Under the pieces are notes generated by a model. That model was not told where the DNA came from, made no database searches, and was given only the letters and a program-made list of their open reading frames with translations. A stretch of 64,000 nucleotides of DNA, from contig CAKSAJ010000003.1 of NCBI GenBank assembly GCA_934435195.1, positions 1 through 64,000 on the forward strand, written 5' to 3'. The stretch is from an uncultured Schaedlerella sp. (GTDB lineage: Bacteria > Bacillota > Clostridia > Lachnospirales > Lachnospiraceae). A program made the position numbers and the translations under genes. Shown here piece after piece: positions 54,806 to 63,267 of this stretch (position 1 is its first letter; every line of letters begins with the position of its first letter).

Positions 54806-55066
54806 CTATTCAGCATCAAAATCTGCTTCAAACACACCTTCCGGAGTCTTCATCGTCAGTATGCCAAGATTAAAATCCTCATCCTGAATTGTAATGTGAT
54901 ATTCAAATACGACATCATCCTCGAATTTAGATAACAAAATGTAAGTTCCGTTTTCTTTTCCGTCTATCTGGTCACAAATATCATTGTATACATCCGCCCC
55001 TGAAATTTTTCTCGGATATCCTGCATCTTTTATTTTTTTCTCAATTGCTTCATATAATTCATTCAT
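54806..55066 (-). CDS. Small acidic hypothetical protein
   Basis: 86 residues, not recognised. It is predicted cytoplasmic, acidic and alpha/beta (MNELYEAIEKKIKDAGYP and ITIQDEDFNLGILTMKTPEG). It overlaps the end of the VanZ-like gene by 4 bases, so it is cotranscribed. The ~180-base gap after it (to 54624) holds two near-identical copies of AATAGTCTTTT but no gene. Confidence 0.75.
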   Translation of the reverse strand: MNELYEAIEKKIKDAGYPRKISGADVYNDICDQIDGKENGTYILLSKFEDDVVFEYHITIQDEDFNLGILTMKTPEGVFEADFDAE

Positions 55067-55542
55067 CTTCTTTTCCTCTTTTCTCTATAACTTACTATCC
55101 ACGTTACAACCATTACTCCAATAAATACACCACAGCTGTCAATCAACACATCCCGCACTTGACCGCTCCGACCGGGAACAAACAATTGATGAATTTCATC
55201 GGTAGCTGCATATATCGTTCCACATATCCATGGAATCCCGATAGTATATCTCTTTTTTCGCCAAATCTCATAAGTTGCCCCGAAGATCAACGTACCCAAT
55301 ACTGCGTATTCCGTCGCATGTGCAGTCTTTCGAATCGGGAAATCCACTTTGTCGATAAATGCATTTTGTTTTACCTCGCTCCACTCATTAAATCCAGGAA
55401 CAAACCACTCGCCGACAAGTCTCCCGACCCTTCCGCTGTCTTCTCCTGACAAATCACCATCTCTGGATGAAAACCCAAAAATCATAACCATCCAGATAAT
55501 TGCCAGCACAAGAAAGAGTCTCTTTCTCTTGTTATACTTCAT
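55063..55542 (-). CDS. VanZ-like membrane protein
   Basis: 159 residues with four membrane segments. The VanZ signature residues are in RKTAHATEYAVLG and YAATDEIHQLFVPGRSGQVRDVLID. VanZ relatives raise teicoplanin or lipoglycopeptide tolerance in some hosts; most are of unknown function. No van genes are near, so no resistance role is implied. It overlaps the small acidic gene downstream. Confidence 0.9.
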   Translation of the reverse strand: MKYNKRKRLFLVLAIIWMVMIFGFSSRDGDLSGEDSGRVGRLVGEWFVPGFNEWSEVKQNAFIDKVDFPIRKTAHATEYAVLGTLIFGATYEIWRKKRYTIGIPWICGTIYAATDEIHQLFVPGRSGQVRDVLIDSCGVFIGVMVVTWIVSYREKRKRR

Positions 55543-55590
55543 TTGTTATTTCCTTTATACTTCTCTTTGTGCTACTCCACACACTCTGTT

Positions 55591-58500
55591 TTACTCTGTC
55601 CTCAGTGCCGTTACCGGATCACTCTTTGACGCCTTTCTGGATGGAATCAAACCACCGATCAATGTCAGTACTACACTCAACGCTATCAGTACCAATGCAG
55701 GTATAACCGGTAATACTGCACTTACAGCTGTCGTGTCTGCAACCGAATGAATGATCGCATTTGTCGGAATTAACAAGATTACTGTTAATCCAATACCGAT
55801 CAATCCCGCACACAATCCTATGATAAATGTCTCTGCATTAAAGACCTGAGATACATTTCCTTTCGAAGCACCAATCGCACGCAGAATACCAATCTCTTTC
55901 TTACGCTCCAATACGCTGATATACGTAATAACTCCAATCATGATTGATGATACAACCAACGATATCGCAACAAACGCAATCAGTACATAACTGATAATGT
56001 CCACAATATTTGTCACCGAAGACATCAATGTTCCAACTACATCGGTATAACTGATGACCTGCTCATCTTTTCCTTCCGTTTCCATCTTGTGATTGTACTT
56101 ATCCAAAATTTTTACAACTTCTTCTTTGCTCTCAAAATTCTTCGGATACAATGAGATTTCCGACGGCACATTAAAATCCACATAGCCAAGCTTCTGCAGA
56201 TTACTGTCATAAGACACACTGTTCGATGTGTTCATAGACATCATCAATTCCACCAGATCATCTTCTGTCATATTCATCTGAAATGCTTTTGCAAATGCAT
56301 CGGTATCGATTGTCATTGCACTTCCCATCGCGTTTTGAAGTTGTGTCCCGACATTCGCCATCATCTGCGTCATCGCACTCTCAAGCCCCGATGTAAGCTG
56401 TGTTACAATCTGTGTCATTGCTGATGAAACCTGTGTCCCAATCGCTTCACCCACGGAATTGCTAAGCACACCCATTGCCTTTGTCATATAATCCTGCATA
56501 GCTGCAGATACCTGACTTTCCAGAGCGTTCATATCCACCGTTTTAGCCAGTCCGTCTGCCAGACGTTTCTTTCCATCCTCTGTTCCAAGATACTTTATTA
56601 CTTGTTCTCCCATCATGGACGGATCCGGTTTTCCATTTACTGATGCATAATTCTGATATCCTTTATACAATTCATTTGCCAGCTTTGTCATCTGTTCAGC
56701 AGTAATATTTACCTCGATATCATCAATCTGAATCCCATCTCCGACTGACGCAAGCATTCGCTTTGCTTCATCTGTCTGTAAATATTCCTGCAAGTAATCT
56801 CCAAATTTACTAACATCTGTATAACCATTATCTGTTACATACTGTAAGAAACCTGTCATGATATCTTTAAGCAGCTTTTGAATTTGTTCCGGTGTGATGG
56901 TCACACTGGAACTTCCTTTGATAATGTCTTTGATATTATCCTCGATAATTTTCTTTGCCTCATCCGTTTTTAAATATTCTGTAAAATCTTCCAGCAAATG
57001 AGAGTAATCGGCTTCTGGATGTGTCTTCGCATATTCCAGATATCCTTCTGACAGACTAGAAGCCATTTGTTTCAATCCATCCGGCGATACTGATAAATCC
57101 AATTGGGAAAGTATCTCTCCCAAATTCAACTGTGGCATACCTGACAGATCAAGCTGTATCTGTTCCAGATTCACCATATTGGAAAGTTCAAAACTATCCC
57201 CTCCGACACGAAATGCTTTTTCTAAATCTGCACCGGAAAAATCAAGTGAATTGCCAAGGTTACTCATCGCACTTTCATCAAATTTAAATGCCTTTTGCAA
57301 TGCAGCTTCATCAACTGCAAATAAAGAATCCATATTAAAATCATCGTCATCTTTGTCAGTTCCGAATTTTTCATTTGTAAATACATTGATATCCGGATTT
57401 TTAAGCTGCTGTTTTACAATTTCACTTTTCTTTGCCTCTTCTGCCACATGTTCTGTCAAAGCATATGGATAGGCGATTCCTGCCTGTAATGCCGTTGCTT
57501 TGGCATCTGCATCCGGCTGCACGATACCGACTACCTTTAGCTCTTCGCCGTTCGCAACCAGTTTCTTCATATAAGAGCTATTGTCTGTTTTATCTTTCCA
57601 GACTTTGTACTGTTTGTCATATTCATAACAATCGGAACTGTTTATCAGCTTAAATTTCTTTCCTATAATATCATCGTAAGTATAAGTTCCCAAATTCTCA
57701 GGTGTCTTTACATTTTCCTCTTTTATAAACTGCTGGATCATCTCGTCCAGTTCCATAGAATCCCGCAATCCCAGAGTATACAGCATAAAATCACTAATGC
57801 TTCCATCCGAAGTCAGAACCACTACACACTCGTTATATTTTTTCGGCCATCTTCCAGCTTTTACTTCATATTGTTTCTCATACAAACTGCTGTTTTTCGG
57901 CATTTCATAAAATACATCTGTACTCATCATAGATGACATCATACTATTAGAAGAAGTCGATGAGCCAAGCCCTAATGCAGAAAATGATTTATCAGGATTT
58001 ACCTGCCGGATTTTATCTCCATTCTCTGTAAAAATTTGCGGAGATACATTATAAGAGTACTCGATTGCATTTGTGTATTTTCGGATTCCACTGGCTTCCT
58101 CGTTATCCAGATAGTTCTTCAGAGATTTCAAATCGTTCGAATTCATTGTCGCAAACATATTTGTCACCATCTGAATCACTTTAATTTTACCGTCATCTTT
58201 ATTCTTTTTTACAGTTTCTTCGTCACCACCGCCTCCGGTTCCAACCATCATCGATGTAATGTCAAACCCGGTGCTTTGAATCTGTAACGGATATTCTGAC
58301 AATGTTTCTTCTTCAATATTTTGAATATATTTATTCACTCCGGTCGAAAGTGATAAAATCAGTGCAATTCCAATAATCCCTATCGAGCCTGCAAAGGATG
58401 TCAATAAAGTCCTTGCTTTCTTCGTCTTTAAGTTGTTAAAACTAAGTGCCAAAGCTGTCATAAATGACATCGACGATTTGCCCATATTCTTATGTTCCGG

Positions 58501-59202
58501 TGGCGTTAATATTGCTTCATCCACTTCATATGGGTCTGTATCTGAACGAATCTTACCATCCCGCAGATTTACGATTCGAGTTGCATACTCTTTTGCCAGC
58601 TCCGGATTATGCGTAACCATAACAACTAACCGGTCTTTTGCAACCTCCTGTAGCAAATCCATAACCTGCACGCTTGTATCACTGTCAAGTGCACCCGTCG
58701 GCTCATCCGCAAGCAGAATATCCGGATTATTTACTAATGCTCTTGCTATCGCAACTCGCTGCATCTGTCCACCGGACATCTGGTTTGGCTTCTTGTGTAA
58801 TTGCTCACCCAATCCTACTTTTTTCAACGCTTCGATTGCTTTCTTTTTCCGCTGTGCTTTACCGATACCGGATATCGTCAGTGCCAGTTCAACATTTGCC
58901 AAAACAGTCTGATGCGGAATAAGATTATAGCTTTGAAATACAAAACCAATCGTATGATTACGATAGGAATCCCAATCCCTGTCCTTATATTTTTTTGTAG
59001 AAATCCCGTTAATGATCAAATCCCCGCTATCATAACGGTCCAGTCCTCCGATAATGTTCAGAAGAGTGGTCTTACCCGAACCACTGGGACCTAAAATAGC
59101 AACAAATTCATTGTCTCTTAAATTCAGGCTGACGTCGTCCAACGCCTTTTGCACCAGATTACCTGTCCGGTATTCCTTGCGTATATGTTGAATCTGTAAC
59201 AT
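55591..59202 (-). CDS. ABC transporter, fused ATPase and FtsX-type permease (MacB-like)
   Basis: 1203 residues. Residues 1-230 are a LolD/MacB-type ATPase: Walker A GPSGSGKTTLL, signature MSGGQMQRVAIARAL, Walker B ILLADEPTGALD. A membrane helix follows (~270-295). Then comes an outer domain of ~750 residues, helical and rich in Gln/Met/Asp. Three C-terminal helices of the FtsX domain close it (VLIAFVAISLVVSSIMIGV, ...NAETFIIGLCAGLIGIG, ...LPVIPALVLIALSVVL). The large outer domain is unusual for MacB and probably binds a substrate or partner. ATG after AGGAGAAA; promoter at 59256-59284. Confidence 0.9.
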   Translation of the reverse strand: MLQIQHIRKEYRTGNLVQKALDDVSLNLRDNEFVAILGPSGSGKTTLLNIIGGLDRYDSGDLIINGISTKKYKDRDWDSYRNHTIGFVFQSYNLIPHQTVLANVELALTISGIGKAQRKKKAIEALKKVGLGEQLHKKPNQMSGGQMQRVAIARALVNNPDILLADEPTGALDSDTSVQVMDLLQEVAKDRLVVMVTHNPELAKEYATRIVNLRDGKIRSDTDPYEVDEAILTPPEHKNMGKSSMSFMTALALSFNNLKTKKARTLLTSFAGSIGIIGIALILSLSTGVNKYIQNIEEETLSEYPLQIQSTGFDITSMMVGTGGGGDEETVKKNKDDGKIKVIQMVTNMFATMNSNDLKSLKNYLDNEEASGIRKYTNAIEYSYNVSPQIFTENGDKIRQVNPDKSFSALGLGSSTSSNSMMSSMMSTDVFYEMPKNSSLYEKQYEVKAGRWPKKYNECVVVLTSDGSISDFMLYTLGLRDSMELDEMIQQFIKEENVKTPENLGTYTYDDIIGKKFKLINSSDCYEYDKQYKVWKDKTDNSSYMKKLVANGEELKVVGIVQPDADAKATALQAGIAYPYALTEHVAEEAKKSEIVKQQLKNPDINVFTNEKFGTDKDDDDFNMDSLFAVDEAALQKAFKFDESAMSNLGNSLDFSGADLEKAFRVGGDSFELSNMVNLEQIQLDLSGMPQLNLGEILSQLDLSVSPDGLKQMASSLSEGYLEYAKTHPEADYSHLLEDFTEYLKTDEAKKIIEDNIKDIIKGSSSVTITPEQIQKLLKDIMTGFLQYVTDNGYTDVSKFGDYLQEYLQTDEAKRMLASVGDGIQIDDIEVNITAEQMTKLANELYKGYQNYASVNGKPDPSMMGEQVIKYLGTEDGKKRLADGLAKTVDMNALESQVSAAMQDYMTKAMGVLSNSVGEAIGTQVSSAMTQIVTQLTSGLESAMTQMMANVGTQLQNAMGSAMTIDTDAFAKAFQMNMTEDDLVELMMSMNTSNSVSYDSNLQKLGYVDFNVPSEISLYPKNFESKEEVVKILDKYNHKMETEGKDEQVISYTDVVGTLMSSVTNIVDIISYVLIAFVAISLVVSSIMIGVITYISVLERKKEIGILRAIGASKGNVSQVFNAETFIIGLCAGLIGIGLTVILLIPTNAIIHSVADTTAVSAVLPVIPALVLIALSVVLTLIGGLIPSRKASKSDPVTALRTE

Positions 59203-59255
59203 ATTTTCTCCTTTACTCCAAAAGGTATTTGTTCTTTTACACCTGTTTCTATCTT

Positions 59256-59284
59256 ATGTTACACTTTGAAATTTGTATGGTCAA
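59256..59284 (-). promoter_or_regulatory. Promoter of the ABC transporter gene
   Basis: TTGACC (59284-59279), 17 bases, TAACAT (59261-59256) on the minus strand. Confidence 0.65.
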
Positions 59285-59315
59285 TTAATTTCTCACATAC
59301 TTATATTTCTAAATA

Positions 59316-60194
59316 TCACATAAACATCTTTTTCAACGTCTCTGCGGCAATACTCGGTGGGAAATTATGATTCTCCACCAGACAAATTTCCCGCTTCGGT
59401 ATCGTTTCAATCATTGGAATCTCATATATCTTTTTCTCATTTATTACATTTCTTGCAAATGGCTCCGGCAAGAATCCAATTCCCAATCCATTCATGATCA
59501 TCGGCAAAACCTGATCAATTGTTTCCACCTCTGTATCCGGTTCTAATACAAGATTGTGTTCTAAAAAGAATTTGGAATAGAACTCATATGTTGTGCTTTG
59601 TTTACCAAGACAGATTAATTGATTTTTTGCAATCTCCTCAAGACAGAATGCGTCTTGTACATCTGCAAATGATTCATCTCCGACAACAATTTCCTGAAAT
59701 TCCATCAATGAAGTGGATTTCAAAGGTTTTTTTGCTTTTAATGGTGTTGTCACCACTGCAAAATCTACTCCCCCTTCCCTCACTGCCTGTATCGCCTGCG
59801 GGGTTGAATGATTCAGAATCCGAAGACGGATTCCCGGATACTTCTTATGAAATTTTCCAAGTATCGGTAATAGTAACAGATGCAGTGCAATCTCGCTGGC
59901 ACTGATCGTGATGCTGCCACTTTTCATACTCTGTTCATTTGCAAGTTCCATCTCTGCAGTATGAATATGTTGATACGCAATAGAAACATGTTGATACAGT
60001 TTCTGTCCCTCCGCTGTCAATGTCACTCCCCGGTTTGACCTCACAAATAACTTACATCCCAACTGATTCTCCAGATTGTTCATAAAATGCGTAACATTCG
60101 GCTGGTTGCTCATCAATGCCTTTGCGGCTTTTGAAAAACTTTTATACATTGCCACATAATAAAAAATCCGATAATAATCATATGTAATCTCCAT
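59316..60194 (-). CDS. LysR-family transcriptional regulator
   Basis: 292 residues. The helix-turn-helix lies in the first 60 residues (FSKAAKALMSNQPNVTHFMNNLENQLGCKLFVRSNRGVTLT). A two-lobed effector domain follows. GGGAG precedes the ATG. Divergent from an HPr-like gene and upstream of the ABC transporter gene, so either may be its target. The effector is not predictable. Confidence 0.93.
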   Translation of the reverse strand: MEITYDYYRIFYYVAMYKSFSKAAKALMSNQPNVTHFMNNLENQLGCKLFVRSNRGVTLTAEGQKLYQHVSIAYQHIHTAEMELANEQSMKSGSITISASEIALHLLLLPILGKFHKKYPGIRLRILNHSTPQAIQAVREGGVDFAVVTTPLKAKKPLKSTSLMEFQEIVVGDESFADVQDAFCLEEIAKNQLICLGKQSTTYEFYSKFFLEHNLVLEPDTEVETIDQVLPMIMNGLGIGFLPEPFARNVINEKKIYEIPMIETIPKREICLVENHNFPPSIAAETLKKMFM

Positions 60195-60276
60195 GCTTTT
60201 GCTCCCTTAACAATACATAAATTGTTCCAGTTCTTTAATATACAAAAAATATATATCAGTCATAGTAAATATGTAT

Positions 60277-60306
60277 TTTACGTTTTTATGCATCTTATTA
60301 TATACT
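60277..60306 (+). promoter_or_regulatory. Weak promoter candidate for the second HPr-like gene
   Basis: TTTACG (60277-60282), 18 bases, TATACT (60301-60306). Divergent from lysR. Confidence 0.4.
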
Positions 60307-60404
60307 GAACAAGGTTAAAGTCAAACGAAAATTTGATTATACGAATCCTTTTTGTAAACAATGTCATTTTAACCAATTTTTATACAGACTATGAGGAATT
60401 GATT

Positions 60405-60644
60405 ATGATTAAACAAAATATCAAATTCGTAACTACAGGACAATTTGTCACTTTTTATAACACATGCAGAAATTTATCTGCTGATATCACAGTCAAAGAC
60501 ATTGAAAATCATCGTATGAATATTAACGGAAAAGAACTTTCCGAACTAATGGCCATTCGTCTGGGTCTTCCGGTAACTCTCATCATTCATGGTGATGATG
60601 AACAGAAGGCTGACAGACTTCTTCAAAAATATCGCGTATCATAG
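60405..60644 (+). CDS. Second HPr-like protein, degenerate phosphorylation sites
   Basis: 79 residues from ATG 60405, with GAGGA upstream. Spacing of strands and the RLGLPVTLIIHGDDEQKAD stretch resemble the C-terminal half of HPr. The His15 position is a Phe/Val region (TGQFVTFYN), and the KS Ser region reads INGKELSELMAI. It may be an HPr-fold protein without PTS phosphorylation. Divergent from a LysR regulator. The first 24 residues of a longer frame from 60333 lack a ribosome site. Confidence 0.72.
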   Translation: MIKQNIKFVTTGQFVTFYNTCRNLSADITVKDIENHRMNINGKELSELMAIRLGLPVTLIIHGDDEQKADRLLQKYRVS

Positions 60645-60664
60645 TATTGCGTACTTTTAGTACA

Positions 60665-60712
60665 AAAATACGAGGGGCATCCCAAACTCCCATGGGATGT
60701 CCCTCGTATTTT
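60665..60712. terminator. Bidirectional terminator
   Basis: The stem AAAATACGAGGG / CCCTCGTATTTT is extended by CATCCCA/TGGGATG. It lies between the HPr-like gene (+) and the UbiB-like gene (-). Confidence 0.92.
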
Positions 60713-60722
60713 ATTTTTTCTA

Positions 60723-62297
60723 TTATTTTCTCGACAAGAAATGTTTGATAAATACATAGAGTACAATCACAAATGCCATCAGGTATCCAATAGCTCCAAT
60801 TGCAGGTATCCCCCACAATTTCGGCTGCATATTGGTCGTACAAATAATACTTGAGCTAATTAAAAGAGCCATTACCCACAGCCCCATTACAATATTTCTT
60901 ACAAGTCTTCTCAGCAGCTCTGATAAATCTTTTGACACATGCAAATCCAGATTTACTCTTGTCTGTCCTTTCATAAAACCTTGTATCGCATCTGCCGTCA
61001 CTGATGGCAGATCAATTGTTTTATGAAGTGCACGGTACAGATGTTTTCCGCCGCTTTTCAACTCTTTTTTCCAGTCAAAATTGCGCCAGAAATCACCTTT
61101 TATACGGGCTGCTGCAATTTCTACCATATTAATCTCCGGACAAATGTCTGCCATGACGCCTTCCATCTGCGTCAATCCTCTGGCCAGCATTGTAAGTCCA
61201 TGTGGCATGGAAATCCGATTGGTTTTCATAACCTCCATCAGATCCTGCATCGTCTCTGCCACATCAATATTGCCCATATCCAATTTTCCATACTTCATCA
61301 TCAAAGTACTGATATCTTCATATAATTTACTCTGATCCGGTTTTCCACGAAATTCACCCAGTGCAAGTACTGCATCCTGTATCATTCCGATATCGTTAAT
61401 GGCAATTCCCTGAATTGCATCTCCGATCAATTCTCTGTCTCGTTCAGAGAGTCTTCCCATCATCCCCATATCAATCCAGACAATTTTCCCATCGGATACG
61501 CATACATTTCCCGGATGTGGGTCAGCATGAAAAAATCCATCCTCCATAACCTGCTTAATGTAGTTGTCTATTAATTTTGTTCCTATTTCATGCAGATCAT
61601 ATCCATTTTCCTGAAGCGATACTTTATCATCAATTGGATATCCATCAATATATTCCATAACAAGAACATGATGTGTCGTATGCTCTTTATATAAAATCGG
61701 TGTACGCACAAAGGCGATATCTTTATTTCTCCGGGCAAATTCCTCCATGTTGGCTGCTTCTGTCAGAAAGTTCATCTCTTCTTGCGTAACTACCCACAAT
61801 TCATCCAACACCATGCTGAAATCCACTGTCTCTTTAATGCTGATCGGCGGCACCAGTTTCACCGCTTTATGAAGCAGTCCGATATCTCTTGCCATCGTGT
61901 CATAGATTCCCTTGCGCTGTACCTTTATAACAACCTTCTCTCCAGATTTGAGCGTTGCGCGATGCACTTGTGCAATGGAAGCAGAACCAAGCGTCGTTTT
62001 TTCTATATCCGAAAATACTTCCTTCCACGGACAGCCATAGGATTCTTCTATTACTTCCTCCACTTCTGAAAATGGCATCGGTGGCACATCCGAACGCAGT
62101 TTCATTAACTCGTCACAATATTTCTTCGGAAGGACATCCGAATGCAGCGACATGATTTGTCCTATTTTAATAAAAGTAGGTCCCAGATCTTCCAGAATCA
62201 ACCGCAGCTTCACCGGGGTCATACCCTTTGTGATCTCATGCTTACGCAATACTGCCGTAATTTCCTTCAATCTGGAACCTGATTTTGCGTTACTCAT
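60723..62297 (-). CDS. ABC1/UbiB family kinase-like protein
   Basis: 524 residues. The N-terminal extension has the KxGQ motif (FIKIGQIMSLHSDVLP). The Ala-rich loop is LGSASIAQVHRA. Lys in VVIKVQRKG and the catalytic segment FFHADPHPGNV...WIDMGMMGRL follow the family. Two C-terminal membrane helices anchor it. UbiB proteins act in ubiquinone or other lipid handling; in an anaerobe without quinones the role is unknown. ATG 62297 overlaps the stop of the phasin-like gene. Confidence 0.92.
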   Translation of the reverse strand: MSNAKSGSRLKEITAVLRKHEITKGMTPVKLRLILEDLGPTFIKIGQIMSLHSDVLPKKYCDELMKLRSDVPPMPFSEVEEVIEESYGCPWKEVFSDIEKTTLGSASIAQVHRATLKSGEKVVIKVQRKGIYDTMARDIGLLHKAVKLVPPISIKETVDFSMVLDELWVVTQEEMNFLTEAANMEEFARRNKDIAFVRTPILYKEHTTHHVLVMEYIDGYPIDDKVSLQENGYDLHEIGTKLIDNYIKQVMEDGFFHADPHPGNVCVSDGKIVWIDMGMMGRLSERDRELIGDAIQGIAINDIGMIQDAVLALGEFRGKPDQSKLYEDISTLMMKYGKLDMGNIDVAETMQDLMEVMKTNRISMPHGLTMLARGLTQMEGVMADICPEINMVEIAAARIKGDFWRNFDWKKELKSGGKHLYRALHKTIDLPSVTADAIQGFMKGQTRVNLDLHVSKDLSELLRRLVRNIVMGLWVMALLISSSIICTTNMQPKLWGIPAIGAIGYLMAFVIVLYVFIKHFLSRK

Positions 62298-62673
62298 TAA
62301 CCTCTGGCTCTTCAACTTCTTCTGCTTCTGCTTCCACTACATCTTCTGGCTCTACAACCTCTTCTTCCGGTGCTTCCGCTTCCACCTTTTCTATCTGCTC
62401 TTTCAACTGTGCAAGCTGCTCTGCTGTCATCTTACTGAGCAATTCATTTAATTCTTCAGGTGTTGATGTCTTTACTGAAACATTCACTTTATCTTTTACT
62501 GTCTGTTTAATATTGTGTTTGAGTTCTTCATTCAAAGCCTTTCCCTGCTCCACTGTCAACTCACCTTTTTTTACCAGGTCATCCAGAACATCTTTTGATT
62601 TTTCCGCTGTAACAGCTACTGTTCCGATTCCTGCCAATAAGATTTTCTTTAATCCATCTGTCAATTTTTCCAT
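62290..62673 (-). CDS. Phasin-like coiled-coil protein
   Basis: 127 residues. A short hydrophobic N-terminus (LLAGIGTVAVTAEKS) is followed by KDVLDDLVKKGELTVEQGKAL, a helix and a Glu/Val-rich tail. It is similar in build to phasin/PhaF-like and DUF proteins often found before UbiB genes in Clostridia. ATG 62673 follows AAAGGAG. It overlaps the UbiB start by 8 bases, so the pair is translationally coupled. Confidence 0.75.
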   Translation of the reverse strand: MEKLTDGLKKILLAGIGTVAVTAEKSKDVLDDLVKKGELTVEQGKALNEELKHNIKQTVKDKVNVSVKTSTPEELNELLSKMTAEQLAQLKEQIEKVEAEAPEEEVVEPEDVVEAEAEEVEEPEVNE

Positions 62674-62849
62674 AGTCTTCTTCTCCTTTCGTGTACCCTT
62701 CGTGTCAATCCGTGTAGTGATTGCCATGAAAGTGAATCATACCAGTTATTTTTCATACTTTTGTTATACACTTTTTCTAAAAAAAAGTAAACATAATAGT
62801 CTGAAAAAAGAGCGAGAAATCACTCGTAAACTTTTTTGGCATGTGAAAA

Positions 62850-63227
62850 CTATATCCACGCTATAACCTTTGGCAGAAAAATAATGCATCCTATCACGGC
62901 TGAAAAAATTGCCAGAATAAATACAGCCCCTGCTGCCGTATCTTTTGCAATCTTTGCCAGTGGCTTTCTCTCCTCAGTCACAAGATCTACGACCGCTTCC
63001 ACTGCTGTATTCACCAGCTCCAACGCCATAATAAGACCACAGAGCAACAGACAGATACACCATTCTGTCATAGAAATGTGAAAGAAAAATCCAGCAATCA
63101 CAACCAATGCCGTCATTACTGCATGCATCTTCATATTCTGTTCCTGCTTCAACCCGGTTACAATTCCTGCGAACGCATATTGAAATCCACCATACAACTT
63201 ATGATTTTGCTTTTTCTTTTGTTCCAT
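62850..63227 (-). CDS. dgkA: Undecaprenol/diacylglycerol kinase family protein
   Basis: 125 residues with three membrane helices. The active-site stretch is ALELVNTAVEAVVDLVTEERKPLAKIAKDTAAGAV. In Gram-positives this family phosphorylates undecaprenol to recycle the wall-lipid carrier. AGGAGGG precedes the ATG. It follows tcdA by 40 bp on the same strand. Confidence 0.94.
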   Translation of the reverse strand: MEQKKKQNHKLYGGFQYAFAGIVTGLKQEQNMKMHAVMTALVVIAGFFFHISMTEWCICLLLCGLIMALELVNTAVEAVVDLVTEERKPLAKIAKDTAAGAVFILAIFSAVIGCIIFLPKVIAWI

Positions 63228-63267
63228 AAGAATCCCTCCTGAACCTTGTTTTGTCTAGTCCTGTCTT

